From: Candidatus Glassbacteria bacterium
GTDB taxonomy: Bacteria > Gemmatimonadota > Glassbacteria > GWA2-58-10
NCBI GenBank assembly: GCA_019456185.1
Contig: VRUH01000029.1
Span: forward strand, 1-47,060
Direction of reading: 5' to 3'
DNA length: 47,060 nt
Below, piece by piece: positions 8,041-16,539 of the stretch; the first letter of the stretch is position 1, and each line of letters starts with the position of its first letter. A program made the translations under genes and the position numbers. The notes under the pieces were generated by a model. It worked only from the letters and a program-made list of their open reading frames with translations. It was not told where the DNA came from and did no database searches.

Positions 8041-10551
8041 ATGAAAACACTTTCCGCCTTTCCCGCCGCGGCAGTACTCCTGGCCGCCGTCCTTTTCTCT
8101 TCCTGCGCAAAATCCGGCGGCCACGGCGAGGTGCGAGTCGGGATCGCCGGCACTCACGGACAATGGCAGCGGCTGGACCAGGCCCTGGAGCGGATGGGCG
8201 AGCCGTTCCGGGTGGTTGAGCTGATTACCGCGGAATCACTGGCCGGTATCGAGTTGCTGATCCTGCCGCGCGGAGCGTTCGCCGTGGACGCCGCCGGTAC
8301 GGCTAGCAGTAACCACATCCTGACAGCCTGGGTGCGTGACGGCGGCTGCCTGCTCGCCTTCGGGATCAGCGACAAAAATTATTCCGCTGATTTTCTGCCC
8401 CACGAAATCCGCTTCGCCGCCGAGGACCCCTCCGGCTGGGGCAATATCGACTACTCCGAGCAGATCGCGGACACCACCCACCCGATATTCAACCGCCCGC
8501 ACAGGCTGCGCTACCTGGCCGGGCTGGAGGAACCGTCGCGGGTAACCTATACCGCGCCCGAATGGACCGTCCTGCTGGCCAAAAACGGCGAACACCCGAC
8601 ATTCGACTACAAGCTCGACAACCCGCCCAACGATGTCGGCAGCATATTCGAGTCCGCGGTTGGCGACGGCCACGTGCTGGTCTGCCAGCCGCTGATCGAC
8701 CTGTACCACGCCGGGAACGCCTCGATTGTGCCCCATCCGCTCGAGGGCGGCGTGCTGCTGTTTGAAAACGTGGTGGAGTACATGAAACAGCGGGCCGCCG
8801 GAGCATCCCTGCCGGTCGCCTCGATCCGCGTCGAACCCTCCCACGGACCGGCGGGCGCCGAAGTCCGGTTCAGAGCCGAGTTTGAAAACGGCGGGCGGGC
8901 GGCCGGCTGCAGTTGGGATTTCGGCGACGGCGGGACTGCCGAGGGAATCGAGGTGGAGCATGCCTACGCGTCAGCCGGAACCTTCCAGGTAACCGCCAGG
9001 GTTGTTTCGGCCGACGGCCGTGCCGACCATGCCGCCGGCCGGGTGGTGGCCGGCCCCGCCGAAGAGCGCCGCTGGAACGATCTGCTGGTGGATGCGTTCA
9101 TGCACCGCTACTACCCCGACCCCGGACGGGTAGGGCCGAACTACCGCACCGCGCTGGTACTCAGCGGCATGCTGGATGTCTACGAGCGTAGCGGCGACCC
9201 GGAGCTGCTGGAATATCTCCAGGGGTTCTTCCGCAAACGGCTGATCGAGCGCTGGGACAACCGGCCGTTCAAAGACGACATGACGCCGGACCACAATTTC
9301 GTGGACCTCTACTCGCTGATGGCCCCGGCGTGGAGGATATTCCGGATCACCGGCGACAGCACCTACGTCCGCATGGCCCGCGAGGTCTGGCGGCAGAGCC
9401 TGGCTGTCGACCACGCCCTGCCGCGGGAGCTGCTGTGGAGTCCCCACGGCTGGGGCGGCCGCCGCGCGATTGTGGATTTCACCTATTTCAAGTGCCAGTT
9501 GCGCGGAGTCGCCTGGGAGGACAGCGGCGAGCAGGCCCTGCTGGACGAGGCCGCGGTGCAGATGGTGCGGTTCGCCGAGTACTTCCAGGACCCGGCCGAC
9601 AGCCTGTTTTTCATGGCGATCGACATGGACCACCAGGCGTATTTCACCTCGCCCGAGCGGCCCTCGGGACTTAACGACAGCAAGTGGAACCGGGCCGACG
9701 GCTGGGTGGCGCTGGCGTTCACCGAGCTGATGACCCGGCTGGACAGGAACCATCCCCTGTGGGAGCGGCTGGAAGATATCGTCAGACAATTTTTCACCGG
9801 CCTGATCCACGCCCAGGACCCCGAGACTGGCCTGTGGGCGCTGGTGGTGGACCGCCGGGACTACCCCGGCATGTGGTTCGAGACCACGGGCACGAGCATG
9901 TTCGTCTACTCGATCTGCCGGCTGGTCGAGGCGGGCGTGCTGCCGGAGGAGCCCTACCTCGACTGCGCCCGCCGCGGCTACAACGGTCTCCAGCAGCGGA
10001 TCGGGATGGGACACCGGGACTACCCGTATATTTCCGACGCCTGCCAGGGCACGATGCCCCGCCTGGACCTTGACCGCTGGCTGACGGCCCACCGCCGCGA
10101 CAACGACCTCCACGTAATCGGACCATACCTGATGGCCGAGGAAGCAATCTGGCGCGTGGCCCCGCCGGATGTGGCCGTGATCGGAAATCTGAAACAGGCC
10201 GGCAGCCTGGCCGGACAGACGCTGAACCTCGCCGGAGCAGCGTTCTTCCAGGTGCCCGACCTGTACTGCGCACCCGGACTCGACCGGTTCCGCGCCGTGG
10301 TTGTGGAGCGGGGCGCGCTGGAGTGCAACACGGCCAACATTGCCGCCTACCCGGGCAAACTTGCGGAGTATGTTGAAAACGGCGGGACGCTGCTGTTTTT
10401 CGAGCAGGAAAACGCCAACTGGATCGAGCAGACATTTCCCGGGCTGGCTGGCAATCTTGAAACCGCCGCGACTGAAGCCCGGGGAATCAAACACGGCCGC
10501 GGCCGGGTGTTTTACCTGAGAGATTACAGCGAGTTGGCTGGAATCCTTTAA
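8041..10551 (+). CDS. Lipoprotein with PKD domain and GH105/GH88-like glycuronyl hydrolase domain
   Basis: The start at 8041 gives an 836-residue protein with lipobox LFSSC (Cys22). Residues 30-250 look like a class-I glutamine-amidotransferase-like (ThuA/BPL_N) fold without an obvious catalytic Cys. Residues 258-337 are a PKD domain (CSWDFGDGGTAEG). About 340-720 is an alpha/alpha-barrel with NRADGWVALAFTELM and MWFETTGTSMFVYSICRLVEAGVL, the pattern of unsaturated rhamnogalacturonyl/glycuronyl hydrolases (GH105/GH88). Residues 725-836 form a second amidotransferase-like half. Family knowledge: these hydrolases remove the 4,5-unsaturated uronic acid left by polysaccharide lyases, which fits the two lyase genes in this window. 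It is probably attached to the outer membrane or faces the periplasm. The upstream in-frame ATG at 7969 would break the signal peptide. Confidence 0.82.
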   Translation: MKTLSAFPAAAVLLAAVLFSSCAKSGGHGEVRVGIAGTHGQWQRLDQALERMGEPFRVVELITAESLAGIELLILPRGAFAVDAAGTASSNHILTAWVRDGGCLLAFGISDKNYSADFLPHEIRFAAEDPSGWGNIDYSEQIADTTHPIFNRPHRLRYLAGLEEPSRVTYTAPEWTVLLAKNGEHPTFDYKLDNPPNDVGSIFESAVGDGHVLVCQPLIDLYHAGNASIVPHPLEGGVLLFENVVEYMKQRAAGASLPVASIRVEPSHGPAGAEVRFRAEFENGGRAAGCSWDFGDGGTAEGIEVEHAYASAGTFQVTARVVSADGRADHAAGRVVAGPAEERRWNDLLVDAFMHRYYPDPGRVGPNYRTALVLSGMLDVYERSGDPELLEYLQGFFRKRLIERWDNRPFKDDMTPDHNFVDLYSLMAPAWRIFRITGDSTYVRMAREVWRQSLAVDHALPRELLWSPHGWGGRRAIVDFTYFKCQLRGVAWEDSGEQALLDEAAVQMVRFAEYFQDPADSLFFMAIDMDHQAYFTSPERPSGLNDSKWNRADGWVALAFTELMTRLDRNHPLWERLEDIVRQFFTGLIHAQDPETGLWALVVDRRDYPGMWFETTGTSMFVYSICRLVEAGVLPEEPYLDCARRGYNGLQQRIGMGHRDYPYISDACQGTMPRLDLDRWLTAHRRDNDLHVIGPYLMAEEAIWRVAPPDVAVIGNLKQAGSLAGQTLNLAGAAFFQVPDLYCAPGLDRFRAVVVERGALECNTANIAAYPGKLAEYVENGGTLLFFEQENANWIEQTFPGLAGNLETAATEARGIKHGRGRVFYLRDYSELAGIL

Positions 10552-10868
10552 GAGGTAAAAGATGGGTCACCCGGCGGGTGAAGGTCTAGCGGTCGGTCTC
10601 GACACAGCAGTCTCAGGCTTTAATTTCATGGTTTAAACAGACAGCTTATAGTCGACGATGTTTATTTGGGGTTTTATACAGACTGTATAAAATTCCACAG
10701 CTTTTTTTGCTTAATGTTGCAACGGATTGTTATTTATCATTTTATGTGTTTTACTTTAGACTTATTGTGAGGTATTACATAGCTGTATTTGTCATGTAAA
10801 GGTTTTTATCATAGTTCTGTATAAACCCTAGTTAGCCGATAAAAACCAGCAATAGAAAGGAATGACTA
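10552..10868. promoter_or_regulatory. AT-rich intergenic region with two perfect inverted repeats
   Basis: No gene was found in this 317-base stretch. It holds a palindrome with arms TTTTATACAG and CTGTATAAAA around one central A (10672-10692). A further half-site, CTGTATAAA, lies at 10817-10825. A 10-base inverted repeat GGTTTTTATC/GATAAAAACC (10801-10810 and 10838-10847) lies just before the ribosome site of the next gene. Together these look like operator sites and a leader hairpin for the AT-rich lipoprotein gene. A small TCACCC-GGC-GGGTGA hairpin (10567-10581) directly follows the upstream gene but lacks a T-run. Confidence 0.5.
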
Positions 10869-12062
10869 ATGAAAAAGAGAATCCTGGTTTTGAGCCTGAT
10901 GCTTTTAGTTATTGTCCAAATATCATGCAACAGAAATGGATCTTCAAAAATAGAAGATTCCAGCCCATTTAATTTTTACTTAAATGGAGGAGTTTCTCCA
11001 GGACGCTTTAATCCATTTCGTTTGACCGACGATCCATTGGTAGGAAAAATGCTGTTTGAGATAAGGAAAACCCCCAAAGATCCCCTTGCCGTATCTACAA
11101 TAACAGGGCTGGACGAGGATTTAGTCAAAAGGAAATTGGAGGAATGCAGGGAACTGGAAATAGTTAAAGTAAAAGAAGGGAAATATGTGGCCAACTTTAT
11201 CTTTCTTGATAAAGAAGAGAAACATGATGTAAGACGTCTTGCGGAGAAACTTGCAGCAAAGGAATTAGAAATTATTAGAAAGGAATTGGATAATATAAGA
11301 GATGTATTTGACAGGTGCAGCTTTGAACGGCAGGGTTTTAATTGGACATCCATGTCGCATCTTATTTTGGGATCTTGGGGTACTGATATGGCTGTAATGG
11401 AGCGAGGTTCTCGTAGGTATGGGCTTCCCTATAGCAAAACAGCTCCTGTAAGACCTGGAGGGGGCAGGTATTGGATTCATTGCATTGAAGGAGGCAAGGA
11501 AGAATTTGTTTTCGCTAACAGCAGGGGAATTTATGAGAATGATGGATTCGGAGTCTGGTATTGTACTAGAGCCGATCTTCGTCCAAAGTTAACTTGGTTA
11601 AAAAAGGAGCAATGGACTTTAGTCCGGCATTTAATGAGTAAAGGATCGGATAATATTGATGGCCTTTGTGAGGTGTCGAAGGAGCCATGCAGGAATGTCA
11701 AAAAGATTATCAAGACCCTTATCAAGGCAAAATGGATATCGAAAGAGGGGACAAATTATACAATTGCATTTCCGGTATTTTATCAGGATGACATCGATAA
11801 GCTGCTCGAAAAATTCGATGCCATAGGTAGTGAAATAATGGAAGAAGTTTATGTCGATTCACAGACGGAAGTTAAGAAACTGTTTAAAAAGATGCGACCT
11901 GGTTTGGATGAAAAAGAATACGGTTGCTTTATCGGAATAGTCAAACATTGGGTAGAGCAGATTTGCTTAAAGGCGCTGATGGACGATGGCATAATGGTAA
12001 AATTACCATCTGACTCGGTTCAACTGAACTGGGCTTGGATTGGTAGTTTTGATAATAAATAG
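10869..12062 (+). CDS. AT-rich lipoprotein with two winged-helix-like segments, unknown function
   Basis: The 397-residue product has AAAGGA upstream and a lipoprotein signal MKKRILVLSLMLLVIVQISC (Cys20). Residues about 55-115 (DDPLVGKMLFEIRK, then AVSTITGLDEDLVKRKLEECRELEIVKVKEGKYVANF) read like a winged helix. They are followed by a charged helix (KEEKHDVRRLAEKLAAKELEIIRKELDNIRDVF). A similar arrangement recurs near 255-350 (WTLVRHLMSKGSDNIDGLCEVSKEPCRNVKKIIKTLIKAKWISKEGTNYTI, then another long charged helix). The middle has Trp/Gly-rich sequence (SMSHLILGSWGTDMAVMERG). Codon and base use are far more AT-rich than the flanking genes, suggesting transfer. A winged helix outside the cytoplasm would be unusual. 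The function is unknown. Confidence 0.8.
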   Translation: MKKRILVLSLMLLVIVQISCNRNGSSKIEDSSPFNFYLNGGVSPGRFNPFRLTDDPLVGKMLFEIRKTPKDPLAVSTITGLDEDLVKRKLEECRELEIVKVKEGKYVANFIFLDKEEKHDVRRLAEKLAAKELEIIRKELDNIRDVFDRCSFERQGFNWTSMSHLILGSWGTDMAVMERGSRRYGLPYSKTAPVRPGGGRYWIHCIEGGKEEFVFANSRGIYENDGFGVWYCTRADLRPKLTWLKKEQWTLVRHLMSKGSDNIDGLCEVSKEPCRNVKKIIKTLIKAKWISKEGTNYTIAFPVFYQDDIDKLLEKFDAIGSEIMEEVYVDSQTEVKKLFKKMRPGLDEKEYGCFIGIVKHWVEQICLKALMDDGIMVKLPSDSVQLNWAWIGSFDNK

Positions 12063-12317
12063 TTTTTCGGCTAACCAGCGGTTCCACCGTGACCGCCTTT
12101 GCTCTGTTGTTTTTCCTGCAGTTTTGTCTGTTCTTGACGCTCTTTTTCTTTTCAGAAGTTCTTTGCGTAGAGGTCGGCGGCAGCTGAACCGCAGGCCGTT
12201 GGCAGGCCATAAAAGCGGAAACGTGCAAGGAATCTAGTACTCGTGGCCGGCCCCCCATTTGACCGGGGGCTCAGGTGTATCATGCAGGTCCCCGAACCTC
12301 ATCCAGGGAGGCTTCCG

Positions 12318-12806
12318 ATGAGAGTCCTACCAAGTATGGTTATTCTCCTGTTCGTGGCGCTCACTCTCTCCGCTTGCCAGCCGGCCGCGGAGCGGACCGA
12401 GGCTGATGTCGCGGCGATCCAGGCTCTCACACAGGCGTGGTCCGCGGGAGTTGAAACCGAAGATGTTGCCGCACTGGTTGCCTTGCGTACCGACGACTAC
12501 GTGTCGATGCCCCCGGACGCGCAGGGCTTCAGAGGCAGCCAGGCGCTCGAGGATTTCTACCGCGGTCTCTTCGAGCAGTTCTCGGTCGAGGGGACCTGGC
12601 CGGTCGAAGGGACCGAAGAGATCGTGGTGGCTGATGGCTGGGCGTTCCACGCAAGCGAGTACATCCTGAGGATCAGTCCCAAGGCTGGCGGAGAGGCGGC
12701 CGAGGAGCACGGGAAGATCATCGCGATCTGCCAGCAACAGCCCGACGGGTCGTGGAAAATCGCACGCGAGATCTGGAACCGCAATAGCCCGCCGCCTGGC
12801 AGTTGA
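12318..12806 (+). CDS. SnoaL/DUF4440-like lipoprotein
   Basis: The ATG at 12318 has a strong GGAGG seven bases upstream and gives 162 residues. The N-terminus MRVLPSMVILLFVALTLSAC is a lipoprotein signal (Cys20). The mature part begins ADVAAIQALTQAWSAGVETEDVAALVALRTDDYVSMPPDAQGFRGSQALEDFY. That is the standard opening of the SnoaL-like/DUF4440 NTF2-fold family, followed by the beta-sheet VEGTEEIVVADGWAFHASEYIL and the closing DGSWKIAREIWN. Members bind or isomerise small ligands or act as secreted binding proteins. No catalytic residue set is assigned. A strong bidirectional terminator follows immediately. The gene returns to high GC after the AT-rich island. Confidence 0.85.
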   Translation: MRVLPSMVILLFVALTLSACQPAAERTEADVAAIQALTQAWSAGVETEDVAALVALRTDDYVSMPPDAQGFRGSQALEDFYRGLFEQFSVEGTWPVEGTEEIVVADGWAFHASEYILRISPKAGGEAAEEHGKIIAICQQQPDGSWKIAREIWNRNSPPPGS

Positions 12807-12831
12807 ACCCTTTCGCCTGCCGAAAATAAGA

Positions 12832-12870
12832 AAAGGCCGCGGCTGCCAAGATCAGCCGCGGCCTTTGTTA
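12832..12870. terminator. Bidirectional intrinsic terminator
   Basis: A perfect 14-base stem (12832-12845 with 12853-12866, ends AAAGG/CCTTT, core GGCCGCGGCTG) surrounds a 7-base loop. The A-run and T-run on either side let it serve both the SnoaL-like gene (+) and the converging membrane-protein gene (-). Confidence 0.9.
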
Positions 12871-12894
12871 AAATGTCGAGCTATTGTTATTCCG

Positions 12895-13353
12895 TTATCC
12901 CTCACCCGAGGTATCAACCGGCGGCGGTGACGGGCTGGCCACAGACTCGGCGGCGGCGGGTTCCCTGACTACCAGGCCCGTAACCAGACCGGCCACACCG
13001 GCCTCGACCACCGTGCCCATGAACCAGGTGAATGCCATGAAATAAGGGATCGGCATCACGGAGTACATCCCGTAGCCCATGCCGACCCCGGTGCCGAGAC
13101 CGAAGAGCAGGCCGTACTTCAGACCGGCCATTGCGCTCTGCTCCTTGAACCACAGCGAGTAGATCAGGACGAATGAGGTGGCCGCGATAATGCTTACCAC
13201 CTGCAACAGGCCCCTTTTCATTTCCGCCATCGGACGCCAGAACCGGGCCGTGGCCTCGTAGGTGTCGCCGAGAATCATCTCGTGGATCACGAAATCCAGT
13301 GCGAACCAGCACAGATAGACCAGCAGGATCGCGATCAGGACTCTTTTGTTCAT
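12895..13353 (-). CDS. Small multi-pass membrane protein, unknown function
   Basis: The ATG at 13353 has GGAGG nine bases upstream, so it is preferred over a longer frame to 13446. The 152-residue product has four hydrophobic helices: VLIAILLVYLCWFALDFVIH, LLQVVSIIAATSFVLIYSLWF, YGLLFGLGTGVGMGYGMYSVM and MAFTWFMGTVVEAGVAGLVTGLVV. A Pro/Ser-rich tail (PSPPPVDTSGEG) follows. Glycine-rich helix 3 and the polar HEMILGDTYEATARFWRPMAEM loop after helix 1 resemble small uncharacterised bacterial membrane proteins of about 150 residues. No function is assigned. It shares a bidirectional terminator with the converging SnoaL-like gene. Confidence 0.75.
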   Translation of the reverse strand: MNKRVLIAILLVYLCWFALDFVIHEMILGDTYEATARFWRPMAEMKRGLLQVVSIIAATSFVLIYSLWFKEQSAMAGLKYGLLFGLGTGVGMGYGMYSVMPIPYFMAFTWFMGTVVEAGVAGLVTGLVVREPAAAESVASPSPPPVDTSGEG

Positions 13354-13514
13354 GCAAAGCCTCCGGGAGATGGTTGGAAAGGACCTGCCCGGGGTACGGT
13401 TCCCCCCTGGATAATTATCGCCGGTGCGGAGCCGGTTGTCAAACACCTCTTGAGAATTCCATTATTGACACTCCCGCCCGTTTTTCTTGACAGCACGGTC
13501 CGCCGCCACCCATC

Positions 13515-13745
13515 TATTAAAAGCTGTTTCATAACTGGAGTTTTTATTTCAAACTTTCGCCCATTGGCAGGTAATCCCAAAAACACAACCCCCTGTTTCC
13601 CCCTTTTCTAAGGGGGACTAAAACCGGATAACCCCAGCCACCGTACGAAAAAACCTGAGACCGGACAATTCCCCCTTAACAAAGGGGGTGCCTGCAAAGC
13701 AGGCGGGGGTTGTCCCGTTTCAAGGTTATGAAACAGCTTCTAATA
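13515..13745. mobile_element. Palindromic MITE-like element with 21-base terminal inverted repeats
   Basis: The ends 13515-13535 and 13725-13745 are inverted copies of each other with one mismatch in 21 bases (inner core GTTATGAAACAGCTT on the right). Inside are an ACAACCCCC/GGGGGTTGT pair and three hairpins: TCCCCCTT-AAGGGGGA near 13598, CCCCCTT-AAGGGGG near 13671-13688 and GCCTGC-GCAGGC near 13690. No reading frame and no clear target duplication are seen. It fills most of the gap between the membrane-protein gene and the lyase gene. A non-autonomous transposable element or large extragenic palindrome is the simplest reading. Confidence 0.65.
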
Positions 13746-13814
13746 TCCTCATGCCGCCGGCCCTGCCGCCGGAGAACATCCAGCCGTCACCTAACCCTGG
13801 CCGCGAGGTGCTAA

Positions 13815-16241
13815 ATGCTGCCGGTCCGCACGATTTCAGCAACCCTAACCACGACTTTTCTCGCTCTCGCTGCACTGATCCTCACTTCCTGCGGCGGTCA
13901 CACGCCGCGGCCCTCCACCCGCGCCGGGGGCAGTTATCAGTACCTCGACGCCGCTGCCCGGATCGACTCGATGCTGATGCCGCCGGGACCCGCGGACGGG
14001 GACACGGTGGGCAACGATCCCCCGGGGTTCCACTGGCTGCCCGAGGATGAAGCCGTGTCCTGGGTGCTCGAGCTCTCGCGCGACAGTACGTTCCCGCACG
14101 CCGGCGGCCTGATCGGTGGCGCCGCCGAGGCCCTGCTGCCCCACGCGGAGTTTACTCCGCCGGTGGCCTACCATCGCGGCCCAACCCACCTGGTGGCCGG
14201 ACTCTGGCTCCCGCTTCACCGGCCCTCCTTTACACTCGGCGCGGGACGCTGGTACTGGCGCTGGCGCAATGTCTACGGCGACGCCACCCTGTCGCCCCCC
14301 AGCGATTCCCGCTCTTTTATCGTGCCGGACGGGGCCTGGGAATACACTGTTCCTCCGCTGGAAAAACTGGTGGAAAATATTCCCTGCTCTCACCCGCGCC
14401 TGTTTGTCAGGCCCGAAGAAATGGACAGCATCCGCTCCCTGATACTCACGAGCGAACCCCACCGCGAACTGTGGGCGCGGATCGAGGCCGTTACCGATAC
14501 CCTGCTGGCCCACCCGCTGATGACCGAGCCGCCGCCGTATCCAGAAAGCAGGGACTTCCGCTACGAACTCTGGCGCATATATTACGACCAGGCCCGCAAG
14601 ATGGGTCAGGTGCTGGACTTCCTCGGCTTTTGCCATCTGATTACCGGCGACGACAAGTACTCGGACCGGGCCAAAGAGTGGCTGCTCCATCTGGCCCAAT
14701 GGGATCCGGAGGGAACGAGCGGCATGTCGTACAACGACGAGGTGGCGATGCCGATCCTGCTCAACGGCGCCCGCGCCTACGACTGGATCTACGACAAGCT
14801 CAGCGAGCCCGAGCGCGAAACAATCAGGAACATGCTGGTTACCCGCGCGGAACAGGCGTACACGCGCTGGTGGTACAGCCGCGGGGCGTATCACCTGCGG
14901 CCCTACGCCAGCCACCAGACCCGGCTGGTAAACTACATGACCCAGGTTGCCACCGTGCTCTGGGGCGAGGCCGAAGGGCCGAGGCAATGGTTCAATTACC
15001 TCATTCCAGTGATCACCAGTTTCTACCCGGCCTGGGGCGGAAAGGACGGCGGCTACAGCGAGGGCCCCAACTACTGGGGGATGTATTTCAACTACATGCT
15101 CCAGTCGGCGTTCTGCCTGGAGAAAGGGATGGGGCTCGACGTGCTGCGCACCCCGTTCTACCGCAACAACGGCTGGTTCAAAATTTACGCCGACCCCTGG
15201 TTCGCCGCCCAGCAACCGTTCGCCGACACGGGAATCGGGATGTACTGGCCGGCCAACAAGATCAATCTCTACCGGCTCGCCTCCGTGTTCGACAATCCCT
15301 ATTTCCGCTGGCGAGCGGAGATGAGCGACCCCAGGGGACACCTGCCGGTCTCCGAAACAATCGTCCCCAGCGGGATTATGAGTTTCTTCTGGCTTGACGA
15401 AGGACCCGGCGCCCCGCAGCCGAAAGCGCCAACCGATATCCCGCGCGGCTACCGGTTCGACGGGGTCGGGATCGCGGCCCTGCACCAGGACCCCTCGGAC
15501 CCCGACGAGGCTTTTATCCTGCTCAAAAGCTCGCCTTACGGGGCCTGGAGCCATATCTACGCCGACCAGAACGCGTTCTATATCCAGGCTTTCGGCCGTG
15601 CGCTGGCGATCCAGAGCGGCTTCTACCCCCACTACGGCCATCCCCACCACACCACCTGGTCCTGGCAGACCCGCGCCCATAACTCGGTGCTGGTGGAGGG
15701 CGAGGGCCAGCGCGCCCGCGACCGGACCTCGCGGGGAAAGATTATCGATTTCTCGGCTGGAACGGCTGAAGACGGCTCCGTGGCCCATGCCGCGGGCGAC
15801 GCCACCGAGGCTTACCACGGTCTGCTCGATAAGTTTGTGCGGCATGTCTATTTCAAGCGGCCCCGCGAGTTTGTGGTGGTCGACGAGCTGGCAGCGCCCG
15901 AGCCGGTCCGGTTCGACTGGCTGCTGCACGCCGCGCAAGAAATGGAGATCAACGAGGACGCCCGCACGGTGCTGATCCGCCGAGGTGATGTGCGGCTGCT
16001 GGCGGAGTTTGTCGCGCCGGAAAAGATCACGTTCACCCAGCACGACAAATTCAGCGCCGACCCCGGCAACCTGTGGGAACGGCCGGACACGCCCTATCCC
16101 GACCAGTGGCACCTGGTTGTCTCAAATGCCGAGAAGGCGAAAGAGGTCCGGTTCGAGGTGCGGATGAAAGTCTGGCGCGAGCAGGGCGCCGTCGTGAGTG
16201 ATGAGCTGACGATTTCCGAGTTCCTGAACCTGCGCTGGTAA
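13815..16241 (+). CDS. DUF4962/heparinase II-III family polysaccharide lyase (lipoprotein)
   Basis: The 808-residue product has a lipoprotein signal ending LILTSC (Cys26) and GAGG upstream of the ATG. Residues about 40-180 form the DUF4962-type N-terminal beta domain (DGDTVGNDPPGFHWLPEDEAVSWVLELSRDSTF). About 190-500 is an alpha/alpha toroid with the expected lyase surface: RGAYHLRPYASHQTRLVNY and KDGGYSEGPNYWGMYFNYML. About 510-808 is the heparinase II/III beta-sandwich (GHPHHTTWSWQTRAHNSVLVEGEGQ, with His and Asn-bearing strands). These enzymes cleave uronic-acid-containing glycosaminoglycans or related acidic glycans by beta-elimination. The product would be a substrate for the GH105-like enzyme upstream. 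The gene is flanked on both sides by palindromic repeat elements and the reverse frame is a shadow. Confidence 0.9.
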   Translation: MLPVRTISATLTTTFLALAALILTSCGGHTPRPSTRAGGSYQYLDAAARIDSMLMPPGPADGDTVGNDPPGFHWLPEDEAVSWVLELSRDSTFPHAGGLIGGAAEALLPHAEFTPPVAYHRGPTHLVAGLWLPLHRPSFTLGAGRWYWRWRNVYGDATLSPPSDSRSFIVPDGAWEYTVPPLEKLVENIPCSHPRLFVRPEEMDSIRSLILTSEPHRELWARIEAVTDTLLAHPLMTEPPPYPESRDFRYELWRIYYDQARKMGQVLDFLGFCHLITGDDKYSDRAKEWLLHLAQWDPEGTSGMSYNDEVAMPILLNGARAYDWIYDKLSEPERETIRNMLVTRAEQAYTRWWYSRGAYHLRPYASHQTRLVNYMTQVATVLWGEAEGPRQWFNYLIPVITSFYPAWGGKDGGYSEGPNYWGMYFNYMLQSAFCLEKGMGLDVLRTPFYRNNGWFKIYADPWFAAQQPFADTGIGMYWPANKINLYRLASVFDNPYFRWRAEMSDPRGHLPVSETIVPSGIMSFFWLDEGPGAPQPKAPTDIPRGYRFDGVGIAALHQDPSDPDEAFILLKSSPYGAWSHIYADQNAFYIQAFGRALAIQSGFYPHYGHPHHTTWSWQTRAHNSVLVEGEGQRARDRTSRGKIIDFSAGTAEDGSVAHAAGDATEAYHGLLDKFVRHVYFKRPREFVVVDELAAPEPVRFDWLLHAAQEMEINEDARTVLIRRGDVRLLAEFVAPEKITFTQHDKFSADPGNLWERPDTPYPDQWHLVVSNAEKAKEVRFEVRMKVWREQGAVVSDELTISEFLNLRW

Positions 16242-16255
16242 GAGGGGTTGTTGCC

Positions 16256-16446
16256 CTAGTGTTGTATCCTGCAAATAATGTAGGAAAAAAAGCGGATTAT
16301 AAATCCCCCTCGATCCCCCTTTACGAAAGGGGGAAGCCGCTTCCCCCCTTTGCCAAAGGGGGGCCAGGGGGGATTTCAGCTTGAGTTGATCGAACCATTA
16401 CCAGAGCGTCGAATTATTACATATACTTCTCAGGACACAACCCTAG
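16256..16446. mobile_element. Second palindromic element, CTAG-flanked, with AAAGGGGG hairpins
   Basis: The ends 16256-16271 and 16431-16446 are inverted copies with two mismatches in 16 (CAGGACACAACCCTAG on the right). CCCTAG also occurs in direct orientation at both outer edges (16254-16259 and 16441-16446), a possible target duplication. The interior has an outer AAATCCCCC/GGGGGATTT pair (16301 and 16368 regions) around two hairpins, CCCCCTTT-ACG-AAAGGGGG and CCCCCCTTTGCCAAAGGGGGG. The hairpin module matches the element at 13515-13745 but the terminal repeats differ. Confidence 0.6.
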
Positions 16447-16539
16447 CTTGACTTTGCTTAATTCAGCGCATATAATGAGTTGGACTGTTTCCCGTCCAGG
16501 ATTTTAAGCGCCGGTATGTGTAATCCGCGGAGGTATACC

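Noticed and set aside
12063-12317. Possible small genes between the AT-rich lipoprotein and the SnoaL-like gene
   Set aside because: Frames on both strands lack ribosome sites and recognisable sequence. The stretch looks like a composition boundary only.
13845-16112. 755-codon reverse frame opposite the DUF4962 lyase
   Set aside because: The forward frame holds recognisable lyase domains and a lipobox. The reverse frame is a long open shadow caused by GC-rich third positions.
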